From Isoetes taiwanensis (taxonomy: Eukaryota > Streptophyta > Lycopodiopsida > Isoetales > Isoetaceae), in contig JAJEKV010000065.1 of assembly GCA_021234155.1 (NCBI GenBank), forward strand, positions 1,683,567 to 1,747,566: DNA of 64,000 bases, given 5' to 3'. Under the pieces are notes generated by a model. The model had not been told where the DNA came from. It saw nothing but the letters and a program-made list of their open reading frames with translations, and did no database searches. The position numbers and the translations under genes are program-made. Positions 43,882 through 55,524 of the stretch are shown here, piece after piece; within the stretch, counting starts at the first letter, position 1; each line of letters begins with the position of its first letter.

Positions 43882-45899
43882 TCCTGTAGAATGCTATGCA
43901 AACAGGAGACACGGCGAGCCGATATAGAAAGAAATGAAGGGCTATGCATCGTGGAGAACGGTACAAGATTCTACAAATTGCCGCAAAATAGATATAGCTT
44001 TTCCGGGTTGATTTGCCCATAAATATAGTATTGCAAACGGGTGCAAAACCCATTGAAACACGTAAACAATCGTTATTAAAATTAAATTGTAGAATACTAT
44101 TATGAAAAAAGTGAGCACCCATAAACGGGTGGCTCACCGTAGGTCGCTATAGGATTTTAATAGGGCGCCGAAGCCGCTGGAATGGGTCGGCTTTTGCCGA
44201 GGTAGCCGGTAGATGGTCGCCACGTGGATTTGCCACGCTGGCATGAGTCAAACAAAAGGAGGCAAATTACGCTATGGAGGAGCGGATTGTTATAGGTGAA
44301 GCATTACGTATGAGTATCCGCTTAATTTAGCAACAGGGATCCAAAGAAGGCATACAACCAGCGTGGAGCGGCTATATGGTAGAATTCGGAAATAAACCAA
44401 GCACCCATGAAACTACGAAGCTCCATGAGACTTGTGGAATTGTCCTCCGATTATAGAGCAGGGCTTGCCTTGAATTTGATTGTAGTATGTTATCCGCAAA
44501 AAAAAAAAAAGAGATCCCGCAGACAAAACGAGGCCCTAAGTCGCCTTCAAGCGGAATTGCTCGAGACTCTTGTGATTGATCTATGAAGTAGATGAGTAAT
44601 CAAATTGCTCGTGAGGATAGAAATTGAACCAGATTGAAGCGTAAAAACAGAGTAATCAAGGGCTTAATCGAGATGTTTAAATCTGTGGTGATTTTAGAAA
44701 TTGAAAGATTCCTATCTCCTACTTTGGAGGAATCCCTAAGGAATCAATGCATTAGAAGCCTCCGCCACGTAGATGGACTCCTTAATAATTCATGGGCTCC
44801 TTAATAATTCATTCCTTTTGTGAATTTGCTCGATAACATTAACTATAAACTATTATTGTACACATATCGTTTCTCAATAAATTTCACGCCCTAAAATAAA
44901 ATCAGGATCCAAACCGCGACCATCCAGCCGGGGGATAGCCTTTAAAAGAAAGCTTAACTGGGCAAGCTCTTCTAATAATTTCCGCCATCCTAGCCCCAAT
45001 TAAAATCATCCTAGCTCCAAATTATAATTTTACCGATCGTTTGCCCTTTCTACAAGTTTATATCATCACACTATGACTCCACCTTTCGATGCTACCAAAT
45101 GTGCTTTAGGAAATCAAATTCAGATTGAACCTTCTAAACTAAAACTCAAAAGGAATTGGGGAATAGTCGGACGGTTTTGCTCCTCCTATGTTGCTTGAGC
45201 TGCCTAGTCCGTTTATAATCCACATCAAATTATAAGAAAAGCAATCGGCCACATCAAATTAAAAAAACACTGCTTATAGAGAAACCGGAGAATCTTGGGA
45301 TGGCTTCAATTGCTAGAGGCCTCAAGTTAACTTGGCCGTAGCTTGTTTTGAGAGTAGGGCGGCGTGTTTTCCCTTCCCAATACCGCGATGGCGGTGCAAG
45401 ATAGACCCCAAATTTTTTCGGCCTTTGCCAACCGCCCGACGCTCATCAATTTTCATCAATTTACCGCTCTGTAAAAAAAGATTGTGAAAGAGAAAGATTG
45501 TGAAAGAGAGCGTATAATGTGACGCCGCAGATGTCAAAAGGATGCCATAGCCAACAAAATTTTTCCATGCCGAATGCAACGTGTCAAAAAAATTGCAATA
45601 GAAGTGGGCACAAAATTTGCTAACGTGTCGAAATATTAATGTTACCCTCCAATAATTATATATGTTAAGATAACACCAAGCCAAGATGGGTAAACAAAGC
45701 CTTTGTGCTTTATAATACCAAAGAATCCAGGCTTAGAGTATGCACATTCAGACAACCTTTAGTAACCCCTTAACACCTACTCTTTGGGTTCTTATGGCTA
45801 AAACCGTCATAATGCCCTAGGGCATTATCACAAAGGCTCATAATGCCTAGGACGTTATCACGAAGGCTCATAACACCCTCGGAGCAGGGTGTTAAGGAA

Positions 45900-46046
45900 G
45901 ATAACGCCCTGGCCCTCGGGCGTTAATGGGAATAAAATTCTCGGGCAATATGGCCATGGCCAAATTGGCTCGCCCTCGCCATTTTGGCCATGGCCATATC
46001 GCCCGAGAATTTTATTCCCATAACGCCCTCTGACCAGGGCGTTATC
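45900..46046. repeat. 147-bp hairpin (MITE-like fold-back)
   Basis: Arms GATAACGCCCTGG (45900-45912) and its complement (46034-46046), plus a near-perfect 44-bp inner arm (45921-45964 against 45982-46025, containing GGGAATAAAATTCTCGGGC). The loop is under 20 bp. Flanking words of the type ATAATGCC..AGGGCATTATC at 45810-45880 are related to the arm ends. It could yield a long hairpin RNA. No ORF. Confidence 0.85.
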
Positions 46047-47764
46047 TACCCCTTCCTAGCCATTAAGCATGAGAGTTCTTGCAATTAAGGACTTCAAAGA
46101 TTGAACTACAAGTACTTCAAGCAGCTAATCCTGATTACATCTTTTCCTCGCCAGAGGGTTGCCTCTCTGCATTTTACACAATCGAATTTATTTTGACAAA
46201 ATTTAATGGCAAATCATGGAGGGCACCACTGGTGAAGCATGTATTTTGTTGAAGTTGACCTAAAAATTTGGCTTTTGCACTTAAATACTAGGTCTATAAG
46301 ATAATTTTTCTGCATGTTTTTTCTGCTCTGAAAAACTAGGTCTAGTTTAGAATCCAACTTTTGAGATTTAATTCTCCTTTGTTTCTTTTTACACTTCGTA
46401 CACGAAGACCAATCACTCATTAGGCATACATACATTGGAATTACGAGAAACGTATAACAGCGGCCTTGACAGGCTAAAACTGCTTGTATCATGTGTCGAT
46501 TTGAAAAGATAGTTTGAGAACATGCAGGAGTTGAACCTCAGATATTACCTTTGTGCTTGAGGCGTGATAGATGGGTGGCATGGTTTCCGCCACCATCGAA
46601 TCGGGCGATGGAATTTTCATTGTTATGACCATGTGGTTCCGCGCTATTGGGGGTCGTTTTACAACTAATAGCTTGACTACTACGTTGTAATCATGATAGT
46701 TATCTTTTTCATTCTTCATTTTCTTTCCATATCGGATTCTTCAGCAAAAGACAGGTTTCCTGCCTCTTCGGAGGGCTGCACTCGATTGCCACATCATCTA
46801 TTTTTAGAAGGTAGTCAGTATGGGCAATGCTCGTCTCCCCAACCTTGCTTATACGTGGCAATGGGTCCGCAGCGCTTCAAAGCCTGCTGGAAGAAAAAAA
46901 GAGCTGAGCGGTTCTTTCGATGGAATGTGCAGGAGCACAGGTGCATATAGGTACAAACATGAGAAGGTTGCCATAACTTGAGACAGTACCTTGATGCTTG
47001 CTTGCTCATCAAGATCTAAAGCACAGTTTCATTATATATGGACTCTTCCTAAGTCCATATGCGTCTGAAATGATGGCTAAAGTCTGGAATATTGCATTAT
47101 CAACAAGTTTATTTATTTGCAATCCAATTCCTAGCCTCTTGCACGTCTGCTTACACCATCAACAACGGGATTAGTCGCAAGGACTAAGTGGGGATTGAGG
47201 TTCGAAGACATGCCTAAGCATGAACAACATAATGCATCCATCCAAAAACAATAACTTAACCTTACCGTAGCCTCGCCCCTGAAACTCAAGTTAGTAATCC
47301 ATACAAGCATGTCCCACAATGCACAATTTACCCATGAATATCTACTACATACTACAACCATTGCAATTCAGTACATGACGTCCCAATTAACATAATAATA
47401 ACTTAGCAACCATGGCAACATAGACAACAACCAATATTCCTCTGGGTCTGAGCATGGTCAACTTGGCTGATCAGGCCAATGACATAGAGGCAGGGTAAAC
47501 CACGTGTGCACACACCCATCCATGCTGCGTCCAGCCTTGGAGGGCCACTTAACTTTGCAAGACGTTATACCCTACGGTACCAACGCCCGATGTACCAAAT
47601 AAACTATTTACATATCACTGTACAATAACCGTGAGTCTAGACCATCGCACCTAGACTCCTGCCCCAGAGGATTATATCACAGAGCATTCCAATACTATTA
47701 TAGCACTTTGCATAAAAATATATCATAGCATATTCCAACAAGGGATTCTCATAGCATAAACATG
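46047..47764. other. Intergenic stretch, no gene seen
   Basis: Short frames at 46214-46492, 46489-46719 and 46693-46950 are unrecognised. 47100-47700 has the look of anonymous retroelement or LTR sequence, but no second copy lies in the window to confirm it. Confidence 0.35.
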
Positions 47765-48735
47765 GGTCGAGAAACACATTGTAAAATTACACAATATGGA
47801 TTTGGAAAAGATTGTTTTATTGGCAGTGCTCTGGTTGGCATGTATGCAAAATGCGGCTTTCTCACATAAGCAGAGTAAGTGTTTGATAAGTTGTCAGTTT
47901 AAGACATTGTATCATGGAATGCACTAATGGCTGGAGATCCTAAAAATCGACATGGAGAGCAGTGGCTTTATTTGCATCTTGATATCTTTTAATAACGTAG
48001 GAGCCATAGATATAATCAAAGAAATACATGTTGATATTTTATGCAAAACTGTCAAAGAAACCGATGCACAAGATATTTATATTGGCAATACATTGGTAGA
48101 TTCGTATGCCAAATGTAGCTTGCTGGCAGAGGCAAGGGAAGTTTTTGACAAGATGCCAGTTTGTGATGTATCTTGGACTGCACTCATTTTAGGGTATCTT
48201 TAAACTGGTCTTTTCCAAGAAGCGTTTGACAGTTTTGAGCATATGACTTTGGAGGGCATAGATCCAAATTCTGCTACATTTATTTGCTACTTGAAAGCTT
48301 ACAAACAAATGGGGGGCATAGACAAGGGTCGACAGATACACATGGTAGTGACTGAAAAAAGATATCAAAATGATCCTTTTGTTGGCAACGTTTTGATAAA
48401 CATGTATACAAATAGTAACTCACTTAAAGAAGCCAGAGAGATCTTTAGTAATTTATTATTTAGAGATATCATATTTTCGACTGTATTGAATGTAGGATAT
48501 GCTGAAAACAGATGCAGCCTTGAAGCTTTGGAATGTTTTGAGTAGATGCAATTTAATGGAATATTCTCAGATATAATAACCTTTGTGTGCAGCCTAAAAG
48601 GCTACAGCAATACAAGAACTATAGACAAATGCCGCAAAATATACAACCAGATGAAGAAGGAAGACTCAGAAGGAGATCTATTAGTTGGTATGACTTTAAT
48701 TGACATGTCTGTTAAAGATGGCTCTTTTTTGGAAG
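47765..48735 (+). pseudogene. PLS-type PPR protein remnant
   Basis: Consecutive pentatricopeptide repeats are readable: GSALVGMYAKCGF, VDSYAKCSLLAEAREVFDKM, SWTALILGYL, SATFICYLKAYKQMGGIDKG, VLINMYTNSNSLKEAREIFS, ALECFE. In-frame stops occur at several points (47868, 47876, 48201, 48543), so the gene is dead. PPR proteins bind organellar RNA, and the PLS subclass mostly directs RNA editing. There is no DYW or E domain: the frame runs straight into channel sequence (next entry). Confidence 0.85.
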
Positions 48736-48744
48736 CACATGAAC

Positions 48745-49329
48745 TTTCTCTTGCACAAATGGGTCCTTTATTTTGTATGTGTCATGTACAAAGTATACAA
48801 AATTGTATATGGTATGCTATTATGCTCCTTGCTTGGAGACTTTTGCTTGATTCTAAAGTTAAACTTCCCTTTCATGATCGCAAAGCTCTAGCATATGTTA
48901 GCAAGGTACTAATTTGTTTTCTGGTAACTGCATTTATATGGTTGAGAAAGACTCTTATGGTGAAGGTTCTGGCATCATCTTACCATGTTAGCACCTACTT
49001 TGACAGAATTCAGGAATCTCTCTTTAATCAGTACATCCTTGAGACCCTATTTGGCCCCCTCCAAGGCTGAAGAGAATAAAATCGAGAAGAGGACTAGAGC
49101 AAAGGAGAAAGATGAATCTATTGACACTTTACAATTGATGAGCTGACAAAGCTTAACCGGAGGAATGTTTCAGCCTTAAATATGAAATGGTTGATCAATG
49201 TTGTCAAAATGACTAGGATTTTCACCCTGGCATAGACAATAGAAGAGGCAGAATGCACAAGTACTGAAATCAAGAACAAATGGCATGCCAAGGCAGCAAT
49301 AAGATCTCGCAAAGCCTGGGAAGAAGTAA
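48745..49329 (+). pseudogene. MscS-like (MSL) mechanosensitive channel remnant
   Basis: The same open frame that ends the PPR remnant continues as QSIQNCIWYAIMLLAWRLLL, then WLRKTLMVKVLASSYHVSTY and FDRIQESLFNQYILETL. These are the transmembrane and pre-pore blocks of plasma-membrane MSL channels (MSL4-10 group). After a stop at 49068 another frame gives ELTKLNRRNVSALNMKWLIN and, after a further stop, KNKWHAKAAIRSRKAWEE, ending at an apparently intact GTAAGAG donor (49330). The MscS pore domain itself is absent. It is an exon-level fragment of a tension-gated anion channel gene, fused by chance to PPR sequence. Confidence 0.8.
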
Positions 49330-49421
49330 GAGTCTTGACTATTTTTCCTCTTTATTCATGCTTGATTGTTTTCTAATGCCTCATTGCATCTAAAATCAGG
49401 TACATTGGGATGGAGGACTAC

Positions 49422-49741
49422 ACATGTTGGAACATTAGTAGTTACGACTATAGCAAAGTGACTGAAGAAGACCCCCGCTCAGATTCATGTCCCAATCATT
49501 GATTGTTTTATGCATAACTTTTAAGTGCGCTTCACAAACAAATTTGCTTAGTAATACAAACATTGTTTGATATGTAAATATGAATTTGACAGGTTATCTT
49601 GCATTGGGGTGTTCAAAGAGAGACCAACATACTCCTTAGAAGTTTAAAGCCTGAAAGGATTAAATCTAATTTTAATATTTTCGATTGGTCCCTTTCTGAT
49701 GAGGATTGGTTGTCAAACAGTGGAGCCATAACTACGACTTA
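49422..49741 (+). pseudogene. Aldo-keto reductase fragment, copy 1
   Basis: Two exon pieces: about 49422-49482 (VVTTIAK, stop, LKKTPAQ; donor GT changed to AT) and 49593-49741 (VILHWGVQRETNIL, RSLKPERIKSNFNIFDWSLS, DEDWL). These are the C-terminal NADPH-binding blocks of plant AKR4-type reductases (KKTPAQV.LHWGVQR; the IPKS.KPERIKEN.. loop). The 110-bp intron between them has a normal acceptor. It is a partial copy with a stop and a dead donor. The second copy at 55-58 kb preserves the same exon-intron layout. Confidence 0.75.
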
Positions 49742-50040
49742 GTGATAGTAACTAATCATATTTTTCTGAAAATAACCCTCTGCAAGTGGTTTTTGAGATG
49801 GATGACAGTGAGCCATCAGACTAGAATCTGAACAATGTGTATGAATCAGAACATTCTAAATAGCATTTACATGCACTTTCTGCAGGCAGTGTGATGCTAC
49901 ACATTGATCTGAAGAAGTAGCCAATCATAGTTGTACATATTTTGAGGTACTGTTACAAGGTGGATTAAATCATGTTATGAGAATGGTTTTTCTATGTTCA
50001 GTATTAGGAGATATATATTTTTTAAGCACTAGACTTTAGC

Positions 50041-52423
50041 TTTTTTTTTTTTGTTGAAGGACGTCAGACTTTATTCAATCAAAGAGTCAAATACAAGTAT
50101 AAATGCAGAGACAGGAATAAAATCTCAGCGGATAAGCGGAGACCCACCGAGTGAAGCAACCTGCCTAAGCATAAGAGTGCACATCCAAAAACTCCTCAAA
50201 AATTAATCGCCTCTTGCGAGGGGCAAGTGAAGAACAATGATACGACTTTACAATGTAACCTTGAGCTTCTTGGAGAACACGATTATTTGCCACATCCAGA
50301 CCTTTGAAGATTACCAATCTTCGTCTTTTCCAGATAGTCCAAAGCAACCATCCTGTTTGCTAGATGAAAAGCCCGGCCTTGTAACTCGTCTGTGTATTTG
50401 GGTAAATTGCCAAAAGTGATTTGTTGACTTGTTAGTGAAACCAAAAAGGGAAAACAACCAGGTCCATACTGCCTAAGGTGTTCACACATGAAAAAGCAAT
50501 GCTCAATGGTCTCGGATCCACGCTTGCATCTTTGGAATCGATTTGATATTCTAGGGTTAAACTTATGGACAAGCACATTAACCCGCAGACACCTATGAAG
50601 AATCTGCCACCAAAGAACTGCCACTTTAGGATGAAGTAGCTTGTCCCATGCCCAAGACCACACCTTCTGCCATTGAAGAGGAGGAAGTTGAAGAGACCAC
50701 TTATTAGGCGGGAGGAAGAATATCGATTATCAAGCAACAACCCGATACATAGAGTTCACAAGTTTGCACTCCTTAATTTCTTCATGACAAACCCATACCA
50801 AAATATCTTCTTGGTGTGGCAGAATAGGCTGTAGAAAATCAGCAACTTTTTGCCAAAGAACTCTATCCCATCGCCCCAATAGAAACTTTTTAAAAAAGCC
50901 TCCCATGTAAAGAACCGCTCGAGTCATACCATCTTTGCAATAGTTAAGATTCAGCACTTTTCCAACGCCTTTGAGTCAATGGGTGCACTTTGTAAAAGCA
51001 AAGTGGTTGATTGTCTACCGAGGGATCCACCAACAAGGTGCTAGTCCATACACAAGCAGTTGGACTGATGTGAAATAAAGTTTTGACCGTGGTGCCGGGA
51101 ATCTAACAATTTCTTTAAGAATGGAGAAGCATTATGATAAGGCCGCAACTCATAAAATAAACTCCATGGAAGAACAGGTTTGAGTGTGACTTTACCAAAG
51201 GGATCTGATGGGTAAGAGCACAGGCAATAAGCAGAACCGGAGAATCATCCTTACCTACGAAGAAGCCAAATGAATTTTGAGATCATAACCTTACTCGCAA
51301 ATGGAAATCATGTCATGCCCAAACCTCCAGCCAGACTTAGGTTTTATACACTTAGACCATGCAACCTTCACCACTACCCCCGCTTCATTTCCACCCCGGA
51401 TAAAGTTTCTAACAACACCCACAATCTCCTCGAAACTTTGAGTGGGAAGCAAGAATGGCGGAAGCCATATAGACATGTGTGTTGCTTAAGACATGCTTAG
51501 CAACTGCTTACCCTTCCGCATAGATAGCTTAGTCAGTATCCCACCAAAAAGGTGCCTCCACAACCCCTCGATTATAACATCCCAAGCATCGAGGAAGTTG
51601 AAACATGAATACCTTTGGGATACCAAGAAGCTTGGTTGCCTTCCCATGAGGCAACACCTTCCAGGTAAGCAAGAACACACGGTGGGACTTCATCATCTAG
51701 AGTCCACAAAGCGAGAACACTTTTGCCAACCGACCAAAACTCCAGAGGCTAAGGAAAATGTGTCAAGTAGAAGCTTTGCATTTTGGAGATTATCGATTCT
51801 GCTTTCAAAAATAGAAAGGTATCATCGTGATCTTTGATTAATAATTTCTTGAGAGCCATTTTCCATAGGAAGACCCCGATCACATCATCCTCAAAGCACT
51901 AGAAAATAATTGTGAAAGCACCTCGCCACTATTGTAAAAGCAATGGAGCCAAAGGGGCAACCTTGGCGTTTAACTCCTCTACCTACCAAGGGAAAGACAA
52001 CGGAGGGCTCTCCCCGGAAGAGCATCTGTAGATCTTCTTGAAGTATGCAACTTCATGACATCTCTTATGAATGGGATACCAAACCCTAAAGCCAATAAAC
52101 ACTTCTCTAAAAACCCCAATCCACACTATCATATGCCTTGGCAAAGTCAAGTTTGAGATACAATCACGATGGGCCTTTAGCCTTGCCCAATACATACCTT
52201 CATAGGCGGCGCAACATTATCAAGAATACACCTTCCGGGCAAGAACCAGTTTGGGTGGGACGAAATTATTTCAAAGCAAAGAACAACACACAACTTCTCG
52301 CGGAAGCTTCAAGAAAAATCTTATACATCAGAAAGCAATGTTATAGGACGCCAATCGAAATGGTCTTGGGCTCTTTACACTTGGGAATGAGGGAAATAGC
52401 ATCGTGTTAAGAATTTTGTCCAA
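50041..52423 (-). mobile_element. 5'-truncated L1-type LINE with 15-bp target duplication
   Basis: Flanked on both sides by ACTAGACTTTAGCTT (50028-50042 and 52424-52438). A T12 run at 50041-50052 is the poly(A) tail read on the other strand, so the element lies on the minus strand. Minus-strand reading in several frames gives RT motif A-like KAYDSV/WGFLEKCLLALGFG (about 52120) and, at 50283-50663, the zinc-finger RT-associated domain (VWSWAWDKLLHPKVAVLWWQ, SETIEHCFFMCEHLRQ). It is heavily frame-shifted. About 2.38 kb of a 6 kb element remains. Confidence 0.85.
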
Positions 52424-52548
52424 ACTAGACTTTAGCTTGTATGCCTGCCTGGTTCATATGCATTCTATGTGTTGTCATGATTGAAGACCTCAAATTAATG
52501 GGCAAACAGTTGCAGAGCTCATCATTGTTTTCTTTCAATTTTCATCTT

Positions 52549-52960
52549 ACCTTATCGCTCACTGCAACCTTATCGCTCACTGCAACCTTATCTAATATTT
52601 AACACCAACAACCATTGGAAAAAAAAACCCCAAAACCATTGAATCAAACATGAATACAAGGAAAATGTGATTCGAAAACAACAGCAGATCCACCAACCAT
52701 TGAATTAAACATGAATACATGGAAAATGTGATTTGAATACAACAGCAGCAATTTTTCACACCATGTACAGACAACAGCATTCATATTATAACGGAGACCG
52801 ATCATCACAGAACATGATGCTGCCACTGACAGCATCCCAAGCACACCAAGTGTGTTCACAAGACAACCATGACAGCCTTTATATTATAGGCACAAACAAA
52901 ATATCATGCTGCCCCTGACAGCATGGCGACCACAGCAAGTCTGTTCACAAGCCAATATTT
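52549..52960. repeat. Cluster of short direct repeats
   Basis: Three different pairs: ACCTTATCGCTCACTGCA twice (52549-52584); a unit of about 58 bp with AACATGAATACA.GGAAAATG twice (52635-52745); and a unit of about 85 bp with CATGATGCTGCC.CTGACAGC/AGTGTGTTCACAAG twice (52803-52960). They lie between the L1 and the HUH endonuclease frame and could be subterminal repeats of that element. Confidence 0.8.
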
Positions 52961-53322
52961 ACAGACAAAACTTAAAACCAAGAAGAGAGCAACACTGCAA
53001 CAGAACTCCAGTCATGCCAAAGCAACCACAGATCCTCAGGCAGATAGTCCCTGTGATGCCTAGCCCATCATACGATCCAACGCATTGAGATGGCGCACAA
53101 GAATCCCCTTGAGCAGATTGACATGTCCCCGAAAAGATCGTCGCTGCCTCAATGAAATCTTCAGATCCTCCATCTCTAAACATTCCAGAGCATCCTGAAT
53201 TCGCTGCAAGCTATTGCACAGGCTATCTTTCGCATCTTTAATTCTACTAAGTACTTCCTTTGACAGCAATTCCACGTCCACATAAAGATGGAAGCACTCT
53301 GACCCCTTCCTAGGAGCACTAT

Positions 53323-54467
53323 TTACATTGCAACTCAGAAACTGCCGATTCACCATCCGATTCACTATCTATATTTATGATCTTTCGAGGCAGACCATTG
53401 TCACCAACACCACCCACAGCAACCTCATTGATTACCACACCTACAAAATAGCAACATTTACATATTAACATGTGAGACACAAACCCAGAGGCAAGATTTA
53501 CTTTACATCAACAAGCCCTATCGCCCAACCACGAGGGGATAAACTCTGGCCAAGGATTATAAAGGGCAGGAGCAGGGGCATCTATGGGCACATTCTCATC
53601 CCTGAACGCTGCTACGACAGCCTCGTCATCACTACTATCAGCATCATTCCCAACATCATCCCAAATCCGTTTCCTCCTCTTCCCAATGTGCTCCACGGGC
53701 ACAACTCTGTGTGTATGCACAAAATCATCGAAACTAACATCCTTAATTGAAGCAGAGCCTGGATTTAAGGTCAGCCTCTACGCTGCCTCAACTCGCTGCT
53801 GCGATATGAATGCACAGTTCATGGGTAGCACCCATGCACTGCTCAAAACAAATTTATTGGTCCTCAACATTGCAGTTACGGCCTGCTCCAATGATGCAGT
53901 AAGCTGCCTTTTCCCATGATATGAAACGAAATGGCACGCCCTTGCTAAAAGATTCCGATTGTCTAAAGTGACACATGATTTGATCTCACCTGCACCATAG
54001 AGTGCATAAAGATCTTTCCCCCTGGCCATCTGCTCCGCGCTAACATTCTTCACATGATATCTAAAATGCATTTTACCAAGATCCTTTAGGCAATAACCAA
54101 TCATGCCTTCGTAGCAGTGCAATTTTGTATCTTTGAGGGCTTTGCATAAAATCACTCCTCCGGCTGGCTTGTGAGTGTCCCAGCCAAGATATTTCTTCAA
54201 TCTCACATTGACCATAGCCGGGGTGCTAAGACTGGTTGCTGCAACTCTAAGAACGCACTGAATGTGAAGATGGTCCAACTCAGACCCTCGTTCTTGGCTC
54301 ACCACCCCGGATATGCATTCCTTGTCCAGGAAGCTACAGACTGAAACGTACAGTGCTTCCCATACATCAACACCGCCCACACTCACTGTTACACTGATGT
54401 CAATAGAAGAAGGCTCATCCCTAGCCTCACCAGAACTCAATCTCGGCTTCTTATTTCTTCCCCCCAA
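53323..54467 (-). pseudogene. HUH-Y1 endonuclease (Replitron-type Rep), nearly intact
   Basis: A minus-strand frame from about 54467 (TTG; no ATG nearby, so an upstream exon is likely) to 53508, interrupted by one TAG (53778-53780) and ended by TGA (53508-53510). A phase-compatible exon 53440-53323 (VVINEVAVGG..IDSESDGESAV) would follow via a GTAAAG donor at 53506. Residue block ERGSELDHLHIQCVLRV (59-75) holds the His-hydrophobic-His metal motif, and GYCLKDLGKMHF (124-135) holds the candidate nicking Tyr125 with Lys128. This HUH...YxxK pairing defines single-tyrosine Rep enzymes. No helicase domain is attached, which fits Replitrons and not Helitrons. A basic KRRKR and an acidic tail follow. 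Family named from memory. Confidence 0.65.
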
Positions 54468-55179
54468 TAACCAACTTTGGTAGCATGTGTTTCTTTTCCT
54501 CCAAAATTGCCTCCTCGCCCCTTGTCTTCAAACAAATGAAGACACTCCACAAACTGCCAGCTCTTATCCCCACCTGCATCCTTCCCACCTCGCTTCTCTA
54601 ATCGCCCCTTGCCTCGTCAGATTCCGCCACAAGGGGCTCTGGCTGCTCCACAAATGTGCTCCCATGAAAATTAGAATCCTCTGACAGTTTAAACCCTTCC
54701 CACAAAGCCCTCGTGATTCTCGCGAACCTGCCATTTCTCAACAGTCGCCCAAAGATCCGACCCCCGCCTCGACACCTCCCCGCCAACCTCCTCAAAAACA
54801 TGACGACTAGAACACTCAATCACACTCAGATACCTGCAGGAGAGAAGCATGCAAAATAATGGACTGCTGCAGATCTTATACCACTCGAAAATCTTCTCAA
54901 AGCACGGCCATGTGAACTACCACTGCTCTCCCAGCCACAGATCAATCCCGGCCAGCCACATCCCGCAGGCCAGGAACTACCAGATTAGAACAGGGACCAC
55001 ATGCATGAATCCGGCCCCTGTCTCACGAAAACATAGAAATGAAACTAACAAAAAAAGAAAAATATGAAGAACAAGAGCCATTGAGATAAAAGCCACTACA
55101 AAAAAAAAAAAAAAAATCACTCAACCCAACCTTTGGCCAAAATCTTATGATCATCTACAGCAAACCTTTTTAGGTAGAG
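54468..55179. other. Flank of the HUH frame, no gene assigned
   Basis: On the minus strand one frame upstream of the endonuclease reads WQFVECLHLFEDKGRGGNFG and may be an upstream exon. An A16+ run lies at about 55099-55117. No boundary of the element could be set. Confidence 0.35.
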
Positions 55180-55524
55180 TTGCATCCATTTTGGGCAAGA
55201 TGAGCTGGCTAAATTTTTCCATCTAAAAGGGATTCAAGTATCTGTACATAGACCATTGGGAATACTAGAATGCAAGCTAGGAAGTAGCTGCAATTTTCTT
55301 CATTTTACAGAAGAAGATGGCGTAGTAAACAAAGTTGCTTCAAGGTTACCATTTGTACATGCACCCATGCTTGGAACGTCAATAGTTGTGGCTATAACAG
55401 AGTGCCTGAAGAAGACCCCTGCTCAGGTTCATGTCCCAACCATTGGCTGTTTTATGTATAACTTTTAAGTGCATGTGCTTCTTTCACAAAATATTTTGCT
55501 TAGTAATATGAACATTGTTTGAGT

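Noticed and set aside
53778-54467. Helitron Rep/helicase
   Set aside because: No second catalytic tyrosine, no helicase motifs, and the protein is about 320 residues only.
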